From: Pseudomonadota bacterium
Lineage (GTDB): Bacteria > Pseudomonadota > Alphaproteobacteria > Sphingomonadales > Sphingomonadaceae
NCBI GenBank assembly: GCA_023424275.1
Contig: JAFAED010000032.1
Span: 1-5,396 of the forward strand
Direction of reading: 5' to 3'
DNA length: 5,396 nt
A model generated the notes under the pieces. The model worked only from the letters and a program-made list of their open reading frames with translations. It did no database searches and had not been told where the DNA came from. This document shows, one piece after another, positions 5,068-5,396 of this stretch. Positions within the stretch are counted from its first letter, which is position 1. Each line of letters begins with the position of its first letter. A program made the translations under genes and the position numbers.

Positions 5068-5243
5068 AAGACAAGTTCGAACGCCACAAACAACCGTGGA
5101 CCGCAGCCGAGATCGACAAGCTGCACACGCTCGCGAAAAAGGGCATGGCCTTGAAAGCCATCGCCAAGGCGCTGACGCGCAGCGAGGAATCGGTAAAGCT
5201 CCGCGCCAAGGCCGACGGCCTGTCGATCGCAAAGCTGCACTGA
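5064..5243 (+). CDS. Small helix-turn-helix (Myb/GcrA-N-terminus-like) protein
   Basis: A 59-residue, strongly basic protein. Its ATG overlaps the stop of the Gre-like gene as ATGA, so translation is probably coupled. PWTAAEIDKLHTLAKKGMAL (11-30) resembles the first helix and loop of Myb/SANT-like or GcrA N-terminal DNA-binding domains. KAIAKALTRSEESVKLRAKA (31-50) resembles the turn and recognition helix, and the ending DGLSI matches the usual 'K...LGL' close of such domains. There is no second domain. DNA binding is inferred from this pattern. Sphingomonad genomes commonly hold such short proteins annotated as hypothetical or SANT/Myb-like; no partner or target can be named from the sequence. 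Confidence 0.8.
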   Translation: MKDKFERHKQPWTAAEIDKLHTLAKKGMALKAIAKALTRSEESVKLRAKADGLSIAKLH

Positions 5244-5250
5244 CACCCGC

Positions 5251-5396
5251 ATGACAAGTTACGACGCCATCGTGCTGGGTGCCGGCGCGGCCGGACTGAT
5301 GTGCGCCGCAGTCGCGGGGCAACGGGGGAAGCGCGTCCTGCTGCTCGACCATGCCGATGCGGTGGGCAAGAAGATCCTGATCTCGGGCGGCGGGCG
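5251..5396 (+). CDS. HI0933/YhiN (BaiN)-type flavoprotein, N-terminal part
   Basis: The first 48 codons of an FAD/NAD(P)-dependent oxidoreductase that continues past the right edge. The Rossmann dinucleotide motif is G10-A-G12-A-A-G15 within YDAIVLGAGAAGLMCA. The second strand ends in RVLLLDH, with D33 in the ribose-binding acidic position. GKKILISGGG (39-48) is the characteristic motif of the HI0933-like/YhiN family, which separates it from generic FAD oxidoreductases. The physiological substrate is unknown in most members. The gene starts 7 bases after the preceding stop and has no clear ribosome binding site of its own, so it probably shares a transcript with the two upstream plus-strand genes. 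Confidence 0.9.
   Translation, partial: MTSYDAIVLGAGAAGLMCAAVAGQRGKRVLLLDHADAVGKKILISGGG

Noticed and set aside
4417..5352. Minus-strand 311-codon open frame across the Gre-like gene
   Set aside because: It runs antisense to the Gre-like gene, the small HTH gene and the start of the flavoprotein, crosses the bufA promoter, and shows no domain.
1..5396. Mobile elements, tRNA genes, CRISPR arrays
   Set aside because: No transposase motifs, terminal repeats with target duplications, cloverleaf sequences or regularly spaced short repeats were seen outside the coding repeat of the lipoprotein gene.

Overview
The window looks like chromosomal DNA of a high-GC alphaproteobacterium, most likely a sphingomonad (Sphingopyxis/Sphingomonas type). 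This rests on base composition, codon use, and family-level resemblance of the proteins. No database search was possible. Every stretch is coding or a short gap; the longest non-coding part is the roughly 160-base divergent gap at 4433-4590.

Minus strand, right to left (4511 to 1): a compact operon that I read as a copper-buffering RiPP ('bufferin') system of the DUF2282/DUF692/DUF2063 type with its own sigma-factor circuit. The order is bufA (secreted Cys4 precursor peptide), bufB (MNIO/DUF692 enzyme that modifies cysteines), bufC (DUF2063 partner), a DoxX-family membrane protein, an ECF sigma factor like Caulobacter SigF, and its membrane anti-sigma factor NrsF. Gene junctions are overlaps or gaps of 5 bases or less. 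The motif GTAACC-N16-CGAAAC, which fits what I recall of SigF promoters, occurs twice on this strand. One copy lies upstream of bufA. The other is buried in the 3' end of bufC, where it could drive doxX-sigF-nrsF and so give positive autoregulation. Both GTAACC hexamers on this strand have the correctly spaced -10.

Downstream of nrsF come a DUF2807 ('head GIN domain') lipoprotein built of 20-residue glycine-rich repeats and the first 27 codons of a second secreted protein. Each of these two genes has a perfect inverted repeat whose 3' arm covers its ribosome binding site. In the lipoprotein leader, the hairpin loop is also complementary to the start-codon region. This suggests translation controlled by RNA structure and is the least explained signal in the window.

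Plus strand, 4591 to the right end: a divergent, unrelated-looking cluster with a short GreA/GreB-like transcription factor, a 59-residue helix-turn-helix protein overlapping it by ATGA, and the start of a HI0933/YhiN-type flavoprotein.

Inferred working model: metal or thiol stress at the membrane is sensed through the two periplasmic-side cysteines of NrsF, which releases SigF. SigF then transcribes the operon. BufA is modified in the cytoplasm by BufB/BufC and exported through Sec to bind copper in the periplasm.
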